Positions 37,601 through 48,499 are shown, numbered from the stretch's first letter. The stretch is DNA of 64,000 bases from Actinernus sp. WN-2022 (GCA_030867875.1 JAOWCC010001634.1:58391860-58455859), one strand, 5' to 3'. The notes: generated by a model from the letters alone, not told the origin. Program-made: numbers and translations.

Positions 37601-38384
37601 GCGTCTCTTGAACAAACCCAGCTATGCCCGTTCCACAATCTTCAACAACGACCTAGCCGCCGTGCACAACTACAAAAGCAGACTGCTGCTGAACCGCCCG
37701 GTATACGTTGGGAAGTCGATCCTCGACCTCTCGAAGCACTTGCTGTACGATTTCTACTATGGTGAGCTCCAGCAGTAGTATGGGCAGCGCTGTAACCTAC
37801 TCTACACAGACAGTCTCCTGCTGCACATCGAGACGGAGGACATCTATACAGATATTGGTTCCCGCAAACATCTATACGATACCAGCAACTACCCTAAAAA
37901 CCACCCACTACATAGTACGGAGAACAAGAAGGTCCTTGGCAAAATGAAAGACGAATGCGGGGGAACCCCCATTGCTGAATACGTCGGAATACGGTCGAAG
38001 CTATAGCACTCAATCTTGAAAGCAAATGACAAGGAGTTCCGGAAAGCCAAGGGAGTACGCAAAGCCGTTGTTAAACATCGCATCCGACACGAACAGTACA
38101 AGGAATACTTGCTAGACGGAAGGGTGTTCCACCACGGGATGGATATGCTTCGAAGCGAAGGGCACAGGATGTTATCCATAGAAACAAGATCTCTCTCACC
38201 ATTCGACACTAAGCGCTGGATCGCGAAAAACGGGATCGATACCCTAGCCTATGGGCACAAAGACACCCTTCCAGAGGAGGTAAAGTTTGATGACCTCATC
38301 GATGAACCCCTAGGATCCCCTTGGGCGGTAGCTCCGTATCGGGAGGCACCACAAGCAGTTCTTCCCGGACAAATCCTCGCTTAG
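34678..38384 (+). pseudogene. polB: Broken protein-primed DNA polymerase of a different subtype
   Basis: Recognisable pieces: N-terminal domain ending KKAVINLKNKDDHC (to 35470); C..C..H..C finger (about 35810-35875); ExoI YADLEAL (about 35980); a CHICQ...HCHITGEFRG...HRACN block (about 36262-36365) like an HNH/endonuclease VII insertion; motif A LDANNLYG (about 37100); motif B region NSSVFGK (about 37510). Breaks: TGA at 35470-35472, frameshift near 36510, TGA at 36806-36808, frameshifts near 37200 and 37450, loss of one catalytic Asp by a 6-nt deletion in motif C (about 37800), and more to the end. Homology fades near 38275. The HNH-like insertion and DANNLYG text are absent from the element 1 enzyme. 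Confidence 0.85.
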
Positions 38385-39290
38385 GCGCGCCCGCTGGGAC
38401 GGAGTCCAAATAGTACAGCACTGGTTGGTCCTTTGAGATCACGGCCCGCGAAATGCTATACTTCTCCAGATTCCATATAGGATCAGTAGCCGTGCGCCTT
38501 TTACCACCTTCTAGCTCGCCAAGGGGCGTACAGATACCGCACCAACGCATGGAACGGCAACCTCTCTTCCGCGAAGCCCACGGGCCTTTGGTACGATGGA
38601 GGTGAAATATCAACGGAAGCCTCCCCTACGACTTTGGTAGGGGCTTTTCCGATTAACCGGATCACCTAGCTGTTCATAGCTTGGAGCACAGCAGGTAGCC
38701 TCTTGATCCATTCCCTCGAACGTTCCGCTGCGGCTCCCAGCACCATCTCCTGTGCGTAAGGATGTCCAAACGACCTTTCAGCCAGAGTGGGGTTGGTCCG
38801 CTCGACAATGCTTTGCGCTCGGTGGTTTCCAGCTTCACTACGGTGAATTTCCGTGTCGTGCTTTGCAACAAGGGCAGAGACCTGACCCATGAACTCACGC
38901 CCTTGGTCCACTTGTAGGAGCTTTGGCCAAGACAAAGTTCGGTTGTAAATGCGGTCAAATGCAGTCGCAACCTCTCCACTGTCCTCGCTTCGAAGGGGTT
39001 CAGCGTCTTTGAAACGGCTAGCGGCATCTACCACCACCAAAGCATACTTGTAAGTGCGATAGAAAGACTAAGTCAGCCTGATGAACTTCATTTGGCTTGG
39101 AGACGGTGTAGTGCGGTCTTGGGACATAGCGAGGTGGCGATAAGTATATATGCCACAAAGCCTGTTTCTCTAACCAACCCCTAGCCGCCTCTTCAGAAAC
39201 GTGTGCAGCTGCTGCGAGTTTTCTCACAGCTGCGAACCCCTTCCAGTACCCCTGAGGGCTGTAGTACTGCAAGCTCAGCTTAGCATCCAT
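38296..39290 (-). pseudogene. Broken Polinton integrase of element 2
   Basis: Starts MDAKLSLQYYSPQGYWKG (39290) and keeps HQADL, VDQGREF and VERTNPT, so the three catalytic acids are recognisable. It is split by a small deletion and frameshift after HQADLVFLSH (about 39070) and again near 38670, where the frame moves to the C-terminal part ending at 38296. Collinear with the integrase of element 1 and convergent with the polymerase in the same way. Confidence 0.85.
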
Positions 39291-39311
39291 TAGCGATATA
39301 TTCCAGCAAAA

Positions 39312-39736
39312 TCAGCCTCCAACAGCATATCCAAGGGCAAGCATGCCACCGCCTACATAAACCAACTCGCCTGTTTTCTGTGCAGTCGAGGGTCGGTAGT
39401 AGTTGGAGATCTGGGGCTCCTGGAGATGAGGTATGCAGTATAACCCAACGTGTGCTTCGTTGTAGGGCTCGAACGCGCGGTTCGTGTCATTAAGATCTTC
39501 TTGGGCGTAATGCTGCAGGCTCTCCTGCTCTTGCACCCAATCCGCTAGCTTCTCGCGGTTCTCTTGGAAAGTAGCCCAGTCGGCTTAGTACTTCTCTAGA
39601 GCCTTATCATGTATTTTGTTCTCTGCAGCGATCGCGTCGGGCCCTCCACTACTAATCGCTTTAGCGCGGTAGGAGCCACCGACGAACGCTGTAGCATTTA
39701 AAAGTGCTCCGCCAATCATCACGGCAACGGTGGCCA
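39312..39736 (-). pseudogene. Coiled-coil Polinton protein, element 2 copy
   Basis: Homologue of 14605-15030. The N-terminal NATAFVGGS and the C-terminal ISNYYRPSTAQKTGELVYVGGGM are kept. A TAA in frame near 39585 interrupts the coiled coil. Confidence 0.75.
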
Positions 39737-39737
39737 T

Positions 39738-39965
39738 CTACACAGCTGTTGGAATATTTTTTCTGTCCTCAAGGTACTCTTTAGCGGCAAATGCCCCAGC
39801 CAATTCTGCAGTCCACTTCAGGTAGTTCACAATGCTTGTCGAGGGGTCGTTGGTCATAGGCTCCTTCACAACTTTCTTCCCAACCCAACCAATACCAGTG
39901 GCAATACCAACTAAAGTTGCCGCATCTATTGCAGCTTTCACAAGCTTATTGTCCGTTCCTTTGTT
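39738..39965 (-). pseudogene. Small membrane protein, element 2 copy
   Basis: Homologue of the 69-residue gene. DPSTSIVNYLKW and EYLEDRKNIP are conserved and the frame is open, but no ATG is seen at the expected start, so it may no longer be expressed. Confidence 0.65.
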
Positions 39966-40011
39966 AGATACAGGGGTGGTGGCCTTTCGTTCAATAGACC
40001 ATTGTGAACAC

Positions 40012-40393
40012 TCACACCATTGATATATCTGTATTGGGAGGTGGTTCCGGTGGGGCCGCCGCACAACGTCCAGCGTGCTCTGCGCTTGCAGGCTGCACCA
40101 TGCGCTTGCTTTGCCAATACAAACCCACCAGTGTTGCCCCCACGTCAATGGCGGTCAGCACCATAGTGGCGGACAACTGGCCAGCGAGGGCTTTCATTGA
40201 CCTCCACCTCCACCATCTCGGTCTGTTCGTGCGCCTCTTCGCGGGAAAAGGCCTCACGAGCTCGCTTGTTCGATGCAGCCAGTGCCTTGCCTGCAGCAAC
40301 ACGCTTAGGGTCCTTCATCTTTACCGGTTTGGTTGTCGGAGGATCTGCTGTAATGCGGTCCGGTTGTGTGTGGATTTCCATTTGCTCCGACAT
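40012..40393 (-). pseudogene. Basic membrane protein gene, element 2 single copy
   Basis: TADPPTTKPVKMKDPKRVAA aligns with both tandem copies in element 1. A frameshift near 40190-40200 separates it from the hydrophobic segment (MVLTAIDVGATLVGLYW) and Pro-rich tail. Only one copy is present, so the duplication in element 1 is later or lineage-specific. Confidence 0.7.
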
Positions 40394-40420
40394 CTTGTAT
40401 CTCCACTGACTGTAACGGTT

Positions 40421-40894
40421 TTATTGCGGTGGTTTGAGGGGGACTATATGTTTTGTTACGTGGAACATAGCACTTGCTAGCGCTACAAAGCGGCCTGCAC
40501 GTAGAGACAACAAGCCAGCCACAGCAGATATCTCGTTGCGAACTAGGTAGTCATCTTGTAGGTCCTGTAGCAGTGTTTGTTGGTCGTCTATTGGAACTAG
40601 GTACGCGACTTCGCGAGTTGCTAGACGTAAAGCACCATTAACTAGACTGCCTGTTACCTTCCGTGCTACGACTGCTTGATACCTGTTGTGATACTTTGTT
40701 ACATCCTTCTCAGGCAGTCTAGCCACATCTCCTAGCGAAAGATCCTGCCCTAAGTACTCTTTCGAGGTCCCTGTTACAGCCAAAATGGAGAGGGTTTCTC
40801 TACAACTATCACTCTCACCCTGTGGCACACACGCAGGTGGTGGGGGTCCCGTAACATCCTCACCGAGCAATTCCTTTAAGATATCGTCCTCCAT
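40421..40894 (-). CDS. Conserved Polinton protein, element 2 copy (157 aa)
   Basis: Open from MEDDILKELLGEDVTGPPPP to KHIVPLKPPQ. It matches the 184-residue protein of element 1 through YQAVVARKVTGSLVNGALR and RFVALASAMFHV, without the extra C-terminal tail. Its start overlaps the end of the ATPase remnant by 35 nt. It is intact by ORF, though most neighbours are dead. Confidence 0.7.
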   Translation of the reverse strand: MEDDILKELLGEDVTGPPPPACVPQGESDSCRETLSILAVTGTSKEYLGQDLSLGDVARLPEKDVTKYHNRYQAVVARKVTGSLVNGALRLATREVAYLVPIDDQQTLLQDLQDDYLVRNEISAVAGLLSLRAGRFVALASAMFHVTKHIVPLKPPQ

Positions 40895-41491
40895 CTTTAG
40901 TGTCGATGTATGCCAAAATCGCCGGAATCTCTAACACTGTGGCGAAAGGATGTCGCAAGCAAAAGAATATGCGAGAAAATATATGGGCTCGGAGCTCCGA
41001 CACCAACAGCTGTTTCTCATTAGGTTCCAAACCCGCACCAAAGTCCTCGAAGATCTTTATAGTATCTACGGTAGATGCGGCGTGGAAGGTGATGACGGCT
41101 GCGCAGTTCTCACGGAATGGCTTACAGATGCTCGTCAGCTGCTGTATCAGCACCCAAACGGAGATCCCTATATGGCGCGCCGAAAAGGCGAGATCAACCA
41201 GTTTATCCGTCCGCCTCTTGAGGGTGTTGATTCCAGCCCAAAAGGTGGCACATAAGTGTAGTGCAGCATCGATAGCGTTTTGCGGGGGTTGGACGACATA
41301 GAAGTGAGGATCTCCCACAGCAAAACCTCGATAGGTTTTGTTATAGGGGTACGTGGGGCAAATCAAAACTATGTAATCGAACTTACCACGGAACGGCCCC
41401 CGCAACTGAGCAACCAAAAATGCTGTTTTCTACTGTTCGTGGGGCCAACGATCAAAGCGTTGAAGGGTATGTGTTCCACTAGGGCATCCAT
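40860..41491 (-). pseudogene. Broken packaging ATPase of element 2
   Basis: The start MDALVEHIPFNALIVGPTN is followed by a frameshift inside Walker A. A later in-frame deletion removes the Walker B segment (the text runs INTLKRRTDK). The SARHIGISVWVL block remains, with Q-Q after it. ATP hydrolysis is not possible from this copy. Confidence 0.85.
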
Positions 41492-42636
41492 TAGTATTCT
41501 ACACTTTGCAGACGTCTATTCAATATCATCAACTGTGCATCCGCCAGGAAGTAGATGTGCATGTTAACGTTGCCAGAACCCCCACTCCGATGTACTCGAA
41601 GCTGGATATATTTCCCGCCACCCACCTGAGCTAACCCATCACCGTGTATGGTCTGAGTCTTTTGCAGTACGACAGTCGACGAGGACAGCGAACCTGTTTT
41701 CATAGAACTTCTTTCGGGTCATATCCCCTCGCAGTCTCCCAGAAGTCATGCGATAGCTGGCCAGCTTGGAACAAACAGTTGACAACACCGATCTTAGTAA
41801 TCCCAGGATTGGTGAATTTCTCACTGTCACGTGCCCCTGTGGCGTAGGGTTCAATGAATAGGAGCAGAAGCCCAGTAAAGAGCGGCGCTGGGCGTGTATG
41901 GTCTCTGAGATCAGCATGCCTGTTGCTCGATTTACCGTAACAGACTTGAAGTGGGTGGCGTGATCGTATAAGAAGGCAGTGCCTGTGGAGTAAGCATTCA
42001 AGGCCTCCGCAGCAAGAGTTGCGTCTTCGATGACCTCATATTCCAGCTGGCTCTGGTAAGCTTATACGTGCCCACCTTCGTGGGGTCGGAGCTCACCACG
42101 ACATCCTTTGCGGGTGATAGCGTCAGCTCAAAGGAGAGGATGTTCTCCAGGGCATAGGGGTACAGGATACCGTGTTTTGTGACCGCCTCGAAGTCAAGTG
42201 GTATTCGATACTTTGTTCCATACGATGCTAGAAGCACGTTGTCAGCTGCGTTCGAGGTGTCCTTATCACCAGCCCCAGAGCGGAGCTTGTTCACGTTGTG
42301 AGACTGAATACCCTGCCGCACACGGGCCTCGCGTTCATTGGAGGTGAGGTATAGATCGGCATAGACTTGGAGCAGGTCGGACCGAGTGACGTCTACGAGC
42401 ACCTCTGAGCCCATTTTGGTGACTCTACGCGATACCAAAGCGCGACCAACATTGTTGACAACGCGGTTGTTAGCGTGGACCCCAGACAGTCCTAGGGTAC
42501 CCCAGAGCGCTAGACTACCCGGAACCAGCACGATAGCGCTTGAAGGGTGAAAATTCTTGCGGTACAACATGCGCTTCGCCTTGAGGGCGCGAATCGCCCG
42601 TGTGGTACGTGTTCGTTCAAGCTTTGATGAAATCAT
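41491..42636 (-). pseudogene. Broken major capsid gene of element 2
   Basis: Starts MISSKLERT. It keeps KYRIPLDFEAVTKHGILYPYA... and the final MHIYFLADAQ block. A deletion after NFHPSSA removes part of the first jelly roll, and frameshifts lie near 42050, 42000 and 41640-41720. The ATPase ATG overlaps its stop by 1 nt (TAATG), as in element 1. Confidence 0.8.
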
Positions 42637-42671
42637 GTTGGAGTAATACGCCTGAGACAATAAGCTTCAAT

Positions 42672-43617
42672 ATGAATGTTAAGGTAGACCCAAATGAGAA
42701 GATTCCTAATGGTGATGATAATGGTGATGGCGGCGATGATGATACCATCCCCCTACTTCCAACGGGTGGGGCCGTCGGCGGTAGTGAGGAAATTCCCATG
42801 CACAATGTTGACTATACTAGATGGGCGCACGACCCAAGACGGGTGAGACTTTCTTTAGCTGGAGAGAGACCACTACCAACCCACGCACCGGAAACCAAAT
42901 CAGCATAGCGTTGCTGGATGATGCTAAGGAGGATATGTTCAAGCGCTTCCCAAAGGCTAATGGGGTCCAGATTGGAGTCGATGCCGGTGGGAGGGTGGTG
43001 GTTCGGCCGTGGGAAGGTAAGAACAAAACATGGCGGAACCTATTCACATAAGCTGGGAACGTTAATAAAAATATATCACAAGAGCTCAAAAATAAACTCG
43101 GCCCGACCACCCAAGAAATCGTGGAGGAGAATGAGGCCTCGATCTCACAAGAAAACAAAAAGATCGCCGTTGCTGAGGCGGTACAACAAGACCCCAACAG
43201 CACCGATACCCAGCGAGAGGGGGCGCAGCAACAGATAGACCAGAGCAGGGAAACCATCGAGATGGTAGAGCGGGAGAATGAGGCTATAGAGGAGCGCCTG
43301 GGACTCCGGGAGAGAGTGAAGGCTGCATTAAAAAAATATGGCTTCACTATGCTCGGTGTACTAGCCGCGGTGGGCACCGTTATTGGCGTTGTGGTTGCTG
43401 CACTACGAAATAGCCTGGCAAGAGTCGCCAAGGGTGTTGGAAATGGGTTGAAGACGCTGGGAAAAAGCTGGGTCAGATTCTCCCAGGGATGATTGGGGCT
43501 ATTGCCAGCTTCATCTTCCGTATTGCGGGCGAGGTTGTGGGCTTCTTAGCAAAGAATGCCTGGCTCCTGATCGTGGCTGTAGTGGTCTTCCTAGTGGAGT
43601 AATACAAGCACCGCTAG
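42672..43617 (+). pseudogene. TM-block membrane protein gene, element 2 copy
   Basis: Starts MNVKVDPNEKIPNGDD (acidic). Frameshifts occur near 42850, 43040 and 43480, and a stop sits 5 codons before the homologous end (43600-43602). The LGLRERVKAALKKYGF helix and the ILPG-type hydrophobic tail are recognisable. Confidence 0.7.
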
Positions 43618-45131
43618 CGGAACATCCACCATGAGGTCATTGTGGCTGCGATGGTTGTCACTACCAAGTTGGTCTCGTGGGTGGAGACCGTTGGCTTTGT
43701 TGGGGGAGGAACCTCTTTTTTTACGCGTTGCTGCTGAGGTCCTATGTGGTAAATTCTTCCTCGTCGGAGGGCCTTGCATATAAGCAGTCCCCACTTTTTG
43801 GGTGGCTTCGTTAATGTTGTTGACGCCGAAGGTCATGCCACTTGTCGCTGTTTTCAGCTTGTTGTTGTATCCCACTATGCTTTCTGTGTTGATCACTAGC
43901 TCGGATGGCATTAGCAATACCCCCGGGGCCAAGGCTAAGTTCAGCCTCACCTTGGCCTTTTCTAAAGCCCACTGGTAATTCGATACACCTTTTGCGGGGT
44001 CATTTTCCACAATCATCTCCTCAAGCATTTTACGAAACCCAATCTGGGTGGTCTGAGCCATCCCACTGTTGCCTGCAATGGGCGAATGCATGTTAACTTG
44101 AGCCCCGAGGACTGAATAGACAAAGGCCTCAACGGAACGATCAAGTCTCCCCAACCCGGGCTTAGTGAGGCCCTCTCCTACAACTGTAACAAACCAGTTG
44201 TATTGCCCACTCCCTGCGGCATCATTGCGAACGAACGACACGAGGTCACCCATGTTCGACTTTCCACCCTCATCAGAGAACCGCTGGCCAATTGAGCTCG
44301 GATACTCATTCGCACTCGTGTCATATGGGCGATCTTTGTGGACATTCTCATATCCTGAAGGGGCTAACACGAAAATGTCACCCAGACCATGGTTCCGGCC
44401 ACCCTTCCACCGAAAGTCTGGTGTGCGAGAAAGCAGCTTTGTCGTAGGAATTTGCCGTTTGGTTGAAAGCTGTGTCACTTGGGAGAGGTACTGACGTTCT
44501 TAAGCCTCCAAGTTCACATAACACCCTCCGTATTGTGAAATATACGTGAAACCGAAGGAAGCCTTGGATCACAAGTGGGAAGCTCTTGAATGCAGAGTCA
44601 GCGAGTGACACACCACAACACGAGGTTGCGCACCACACTGCGAAATTAAGCTGTTGTGGCCAATAATCGTACGACGGAGCTCCTAACCATTTCCTCGCCT
44701 CTTTCGTCTTGTGCGTGACAACAGTCTCCTTAAAGATGTCACGAAATTCTGTCTCGAACCACCTACCTGGCGCCACATGTATGCGTAATTTCGTCAGGAT
44801 AGGGCGGATGGACAGTGGAGTTGCATCTTGCACTGGTATTGAAGGCACGGGATATCTCTTGCCGAGGTTCGGCAGCAGGGCCTTGGGGAAGGTGGTTGGG
44901 GTGCTCAGCGCCCTTTCCATGGCATCCCTATCCCACCTAGTGATGCTGTTTATGGGGTCTATCCAGCTGGCTGTTCCGTACACCGCATGGTCCATCTCCA
45001 GGCCTGTAAAGAACACGTTGTAAGCTGGTAGCTTGCCAGGGTCATCATTCTCTCGAACATAGAACTTCTTGGTCTGCATTAGGGTACTGTTGGCGGAATT
45101 CACGCCAAATCGGCTTGAGCTGCGCGTTCAT
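43614..45131 (-). pseudogene. Large conserved protein gene, element 2 copy
   Basis: Counterpart of the 614-residue protein. WPQQLNFAVWCATSCCGVSL, RFHVYFTIRRVLCELGG and GGRNHGLGDIFVLAP are conserved. A frameshift/deletion around 44420-44480 splits it, and the C-terminal region before the tail anchor is out of frame. Confidence 0.75.
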
Positions 45132-45171
45132 GTTGGTATATTAAAGCTAGTTAGGTATCTTTAAATCCACT

Positions 45172-45812
45172 ATGGCTGCAATTATATTGAATGTAACATG
45201 CTCTGCGGGCAAGGACCATACGGTCTACTTCGAGCAACCCCTTAAGATCCAGAATATTTTGCTAGTTGAGGCCACTCTCGAGAAGAGTTGGTGGAATCTA
45301 ACCGAAAATACGACTTTCTGGTGGTTTACGGAGGGCGCAGGTAACGAACCTGAGGTGAGAAACGCACAAATTATCGCCGCAGGGCACCATGAGATAGCAA
45401 GCATTCAACCATACTTCAAACCCGCAATTGATGCTGGCATCGTGAAATTCGTGAAATCCTTACCGAGAGGGGCTTGGACCCTAGAGGTAAAAAAAACGAT
45501 CCAATTCAGTAAAAATCTTTGTACATTATTATGCGTTAAGGGTAATGAAGAGGGGAGGGGCGTATCGCTCAAAGTGGGTAACCATGAACTGGTGCTTAAA
45601 GATACCCACACAGTGTATGTCCACTGCGATATCATTGATTCCAGCTTTTCACTTCTTGCGGGAAAGCATATTCTCCACCAAACTCCCTAGCCGTCCGAGC
45701 CCTAGAGGGGACAATGCGGAGCAGCCTTCGGCTGACAGTTCGCGATGAGAAAGGCAACATCGTAGACTTTCGCGGTCGACCTCCACGCGTCGTGTTGAAG
45801 CTTTCGACTTGA
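45172..45812 (+). pseudogene. Penton-like minor capsid gene, element 2 copy
   Basis: 172 codons are open (ILNVTCSAGKDHTVYFEQP... to SFSLLAGKHI). A deletion at about 45665-45690 then removes the segment after LLAGK and shifts frame; the terminal strand LTVRDEKGNIVDFRGRPP follows out of frame. A GGTATATTAAAG box precedes the start. Confidence 0.75.
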
Positions 45813-45860
45813 GGTCGAATGTGTGAAAGCATTAGCATTGCCATAGCGTTCCGCAATACT

Positions 45861-46434
45861 ATGGCAAGCGACAGTATTTATCCCTCACTCTCAGCCGAGT
45901 CCTCGGGAGAGGGGGCTGGAGATAGCTTTCGACTACAGAAAGTTTGTGACATACTTGCCAGTCTCGAAATCCAAGTCAAACACAACGAGGGAGTTCGTAA
46001 AAAATATGCCCGGGCCCGACGTATCGTTCACGGGGTCGCTGTGGCCACAGGGAGCCTATCTGTCGTGTTGTCAGGCAGTGGTCTGACGACCTCGCTTTCA
46101 GGCCTTGGTATTATCGTCGGACTGCCACTCGGGGCCGTTTACTCCTATCGCCGCTAAGAGACTAGGCCTACACGTTTCGAAGCATAAAAAAAACTGGATG
46201 TTGGGGAAGGTGAAAGTGAATACTATAAGCGACCTTGTCTCGAAAGCCCTACGCGACGGAACTATTTCCGCCGAAGAGTTCGCTTTGATCCTTGGCGAAG
46301 TCGACAAATACGAGACCTTGAAGCTCGAAATTCGACAGAAGACTCGACAAGATAGTGCCCAAAAAAACGCAGAACAAATTCGAGCCGAGCTTCGACGCGA
46401 AATGAGGGCAAAACTAGGAAGCCTGGTGGAGTAA
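45861..46434 (+). pseudogene. Glycine-rich membrane protein gene, element 2 copy
   Basis: SFRLQKVCDILASLEIQ, KKYARARRIVHG and VVLSGSGL match the gene at 22024-22639. A deletion near 46130 joins GLPLGA directly to a shifted frame, which then reads KVNTISDLVSKALRDGTIS to the stop. The break is at a different place from that in element 1. Confidence 0.75.
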
Positions 46435-46597
46435 AAATCGATATTTCTTTCGAACGAAGCCAGGGAGGAATTTATTTACACGTTGTCAAAGAACGGCTGT
46501 CTAGGTCAAATTGGGGGGGGGGGTCTATTCGGTATAGTTTCTGCCTCTACGTCGACCGGGTCACGGCGATTGCATCAGCCAGATATAAATATAATTT
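46435..46597. other. Short non-coding gap with G-run
   Basis: Contains a run of 10 G near 46515 and no gene. Confidence 0.4.
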
Positions 46598-47000
46598 GGC
46601 ATCACAGACAGCCCAATATATGGGTTTGTGCATAAAAATAGAATATATGTATGGTTTTTATAAATCCTTTCAAATTGCCGTACCTAAACATACCGTAAAT
46701 AAACATACCTTTTTGCTTCCATGTTGTTTCCTTTGTGGTTTTTCTTGTCTTGGAACCATTTTAGACTGTTTTGGGGAGTTTGTGTTGAGCCGAGGTGGAT
46801 GAAAAACTTCCCAAAACAGCCTAAAATGGTTCCAAGACGAGAAAAACCACAAAGGAAACAACATGGAAGCAAAAAGGTATGTTTATTTATACATTGTACG
46901 GCAATTTGAAAGGATTTATAAAAACCCATACATATATTCTATTTTCATGCACAAACTGGCCATATATTGGGATGCCTGTGCTGGCATTTCATTTCGTACG
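46598..47000. mobile_element. ~400-bp foldback nested in element 2
   Basis: TTCAAATTGCCGTAC, AAACATACC and CCTTTGTGGTTTTTCTTGTC on the left arm return in reverse complement on the right (GTACGGCAATTTGAA and so on). The outer parts CCCAATATATGGG / CCATATATTGGG also pair. Arms are about 170 bp around a ~55-bp centre. No coding potential beyond mirrored frames. Confidence 0.8.
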
Positions 47001-47031
47001 GTTCTGTGCTCGGGACACATTTTCCGACAAC

Positions 47032-48206
47032 ATGGATCCTCAAAGTCCTATAGAAAGCGACATTTCATTTTCCGAAGAACTTGACTGAACAACTCAGTTT
47101 CACCGAGAACTATTACGGCCTTCTCCCGTGGGATGACAGCTTTGTTACCGACGATATGCTCTCAGATGATGAGGATAAATACGTTCGTATGACTTGGTCG
47201 TTTTACCAAGACATGAAGAAATCATTCAAAGACCTCCATGTCAAAACAAAGAGCATTTTGGATAGTTTAGGACAGCGTGAAGGCGAGATATTAGCCAAAG
47301 TCAAAGGCGAAGCTCTGAAACAAGTGGAAAAATTATTGGATGAGAGAAACATTTCGAAGGAAAGCCAGCCCACAAGAAAACAGAGAAAAATGACTTGCTC
47401 ATGTCTTGAAGAGCACGATTTGCTCAGTGACGAGGGTCTAATGAACACCTCAAGAATTCGATCGTTTCGGTAAGTCTACTTCATTATTTTCTACAAGATT
47501 TTACATGCTTCTAAGATTCGGACTTCATATCCGGACATGGTATGTCCGTTTTAGTCGCGATCCGAGGAATCGGACTTCTATGTCCGTCTTATCACGCCCT
47601 GTGGAATTCGGGCCTTTATGTCCGTTATGCATGTAACGCTCCTTAGAAGTCGGACTTTCATGTCCGGTTTGTAACGCCCCTTGCGTTGTAAATCGGACAT
47701 CTATGTCCGTTATCCGATTCCACATTTAACAGCCGCTGGTATTGTTCTTTCAGGGTAATGTTAGAGACCAAGAGCTACCGGAAACCCCAGACAATTCACG
47801 TGATGTGGAATGGGAAGAAATCAAGTCGGTGCTAAAAAGAGGAATGACCGGCCTTAAACTGCTCAAAAGTGGTTTCCTTCTTTACAGTTGCCGCCTTGGG
47901 CTTTGGATTGCCCTCTCCAAACAGCGATACAAAAGTAACGCAGCCGGTAACAGTTGGGAAGCGTCGATTAGCGAAGAGATTTCCTATAGTGCTCGTCACG
48001 CAACTGAAGACTTAAAACCTTTGCTGAGTGTTTCCACGCATATCTCAAACTATTGTTGTGTAATGAAACATTTACCCTCATGTACGACAACAGAAACAAG
48101 ATCAGTGAAATCTGCCGCTCAAATAGCTATTGGGCAAAATTCTGGTCCGTGCAGTGATGTATACACTATCTATGAATACGAATAAACGGAAGTGTGTTTT
48201 ACCGGT
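47032..48206 (+). pseudogene. Orphan spliced-looking gene inside element 2
   Basis: A first block (47032-47469) reads MDPQSPIESDISFS, shifts frame near 47090, then gives an acidic/coiled-coil text (SFYQDMKKSFKDLHVKTKS). It ends at a good donor, GTAAGT (47470). The acceptor TTGTTCTTTCAG (to 47753) leads into a second block (47754-48206) that ends at ACCG-GTGAGT. The frames do not join cleanly (blocks are in different phases), so it is probably decayed. No family is recognised. It is either cargo of element 2 or part of a later insertion; no element 1 gene matches it. Confidence 0.4.
47515..47730. repeat. ~45-bp minisatellite with CGGAC/GTCCG hairpins
   Basis: Five drifting units of ATCGGACTTCTATGTCCG followed by TTATAACGC-like spacers. 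Each unit contains an inverted CGGAC...GTCCG pair. It fills the putative intron. Confidence 0.75.
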
Positions 48207-48284
48207 GAGTCCGTGTTGTGCTTACCAGAGGATTCCCATATGTTACTATTCAGGGGTCAGTCGTTACGTTAACGGTACGAAAGC

Positions 48285-48412
48285 TCGGTGGGGCCTGGCG
48301 AGCGATTCTAAGGGTCCTGGGGAAAGGGGTTGCTTGGAGACTCGGCTGGGCCTGGAGAGCGATCCTAGGAGGTCCCCGTGATGCCGTGATAGGGGGGTTT
48401 GAGGTCCCTGGG
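48285..48412. repeat. GC-rich ~60-bp direct repeats next to the right terminus
   Basis: GGAGACTCGGCTGGGCCTGG / GGGAGACTCGCCCGGGCC and GGTCC..GGGAAAGGGG words repeat two to three times and grade into the TIR. Confidence 0.6.
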
Positions 48413-48491
48413 AAAGGGGGCTGGGAGACTCGCCCGGGCCGGCGGCGCCCCCCAGGACCTTCGCTGCGCCAGAACCGGCATATATACTACT
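48413..48491 (-). repeat. Element 2 right terminal inverted repeat
   Basis: Mirror of 34041-34125: CCCCAGGACCTTCG, TGCGCCAGAACCGGC, TATATACTACT. GCCTA follows (48492-48496) as the second target duplication. Confidence 0.8.
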
Positions 48492-48499
48492 GCCTATTA

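Larger units (their letters stand above)
34041..48491. mobile_element. Element 2: decayed Polinton/Maverick-type transposon
   Basis: 14451 bp between AGTAGTATATA (34041) and TATATACTACT (ending 48491). The 5-bp direct duplication GCCTA flanks it (34036-34040, 48492-48496). The gene order from integrase to the glycine-rich membrane gene is the same as in element 1, but nearly all genes carry stops, frameshifts or deletions. The left end has the Cys-rich gene and a polymerase of another subtype. The right end holds a nested foldback, a spliced-looking orphan gene and GC-rich repeats in place of the TFIIB and F-box genes. Confidence 0.88.
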
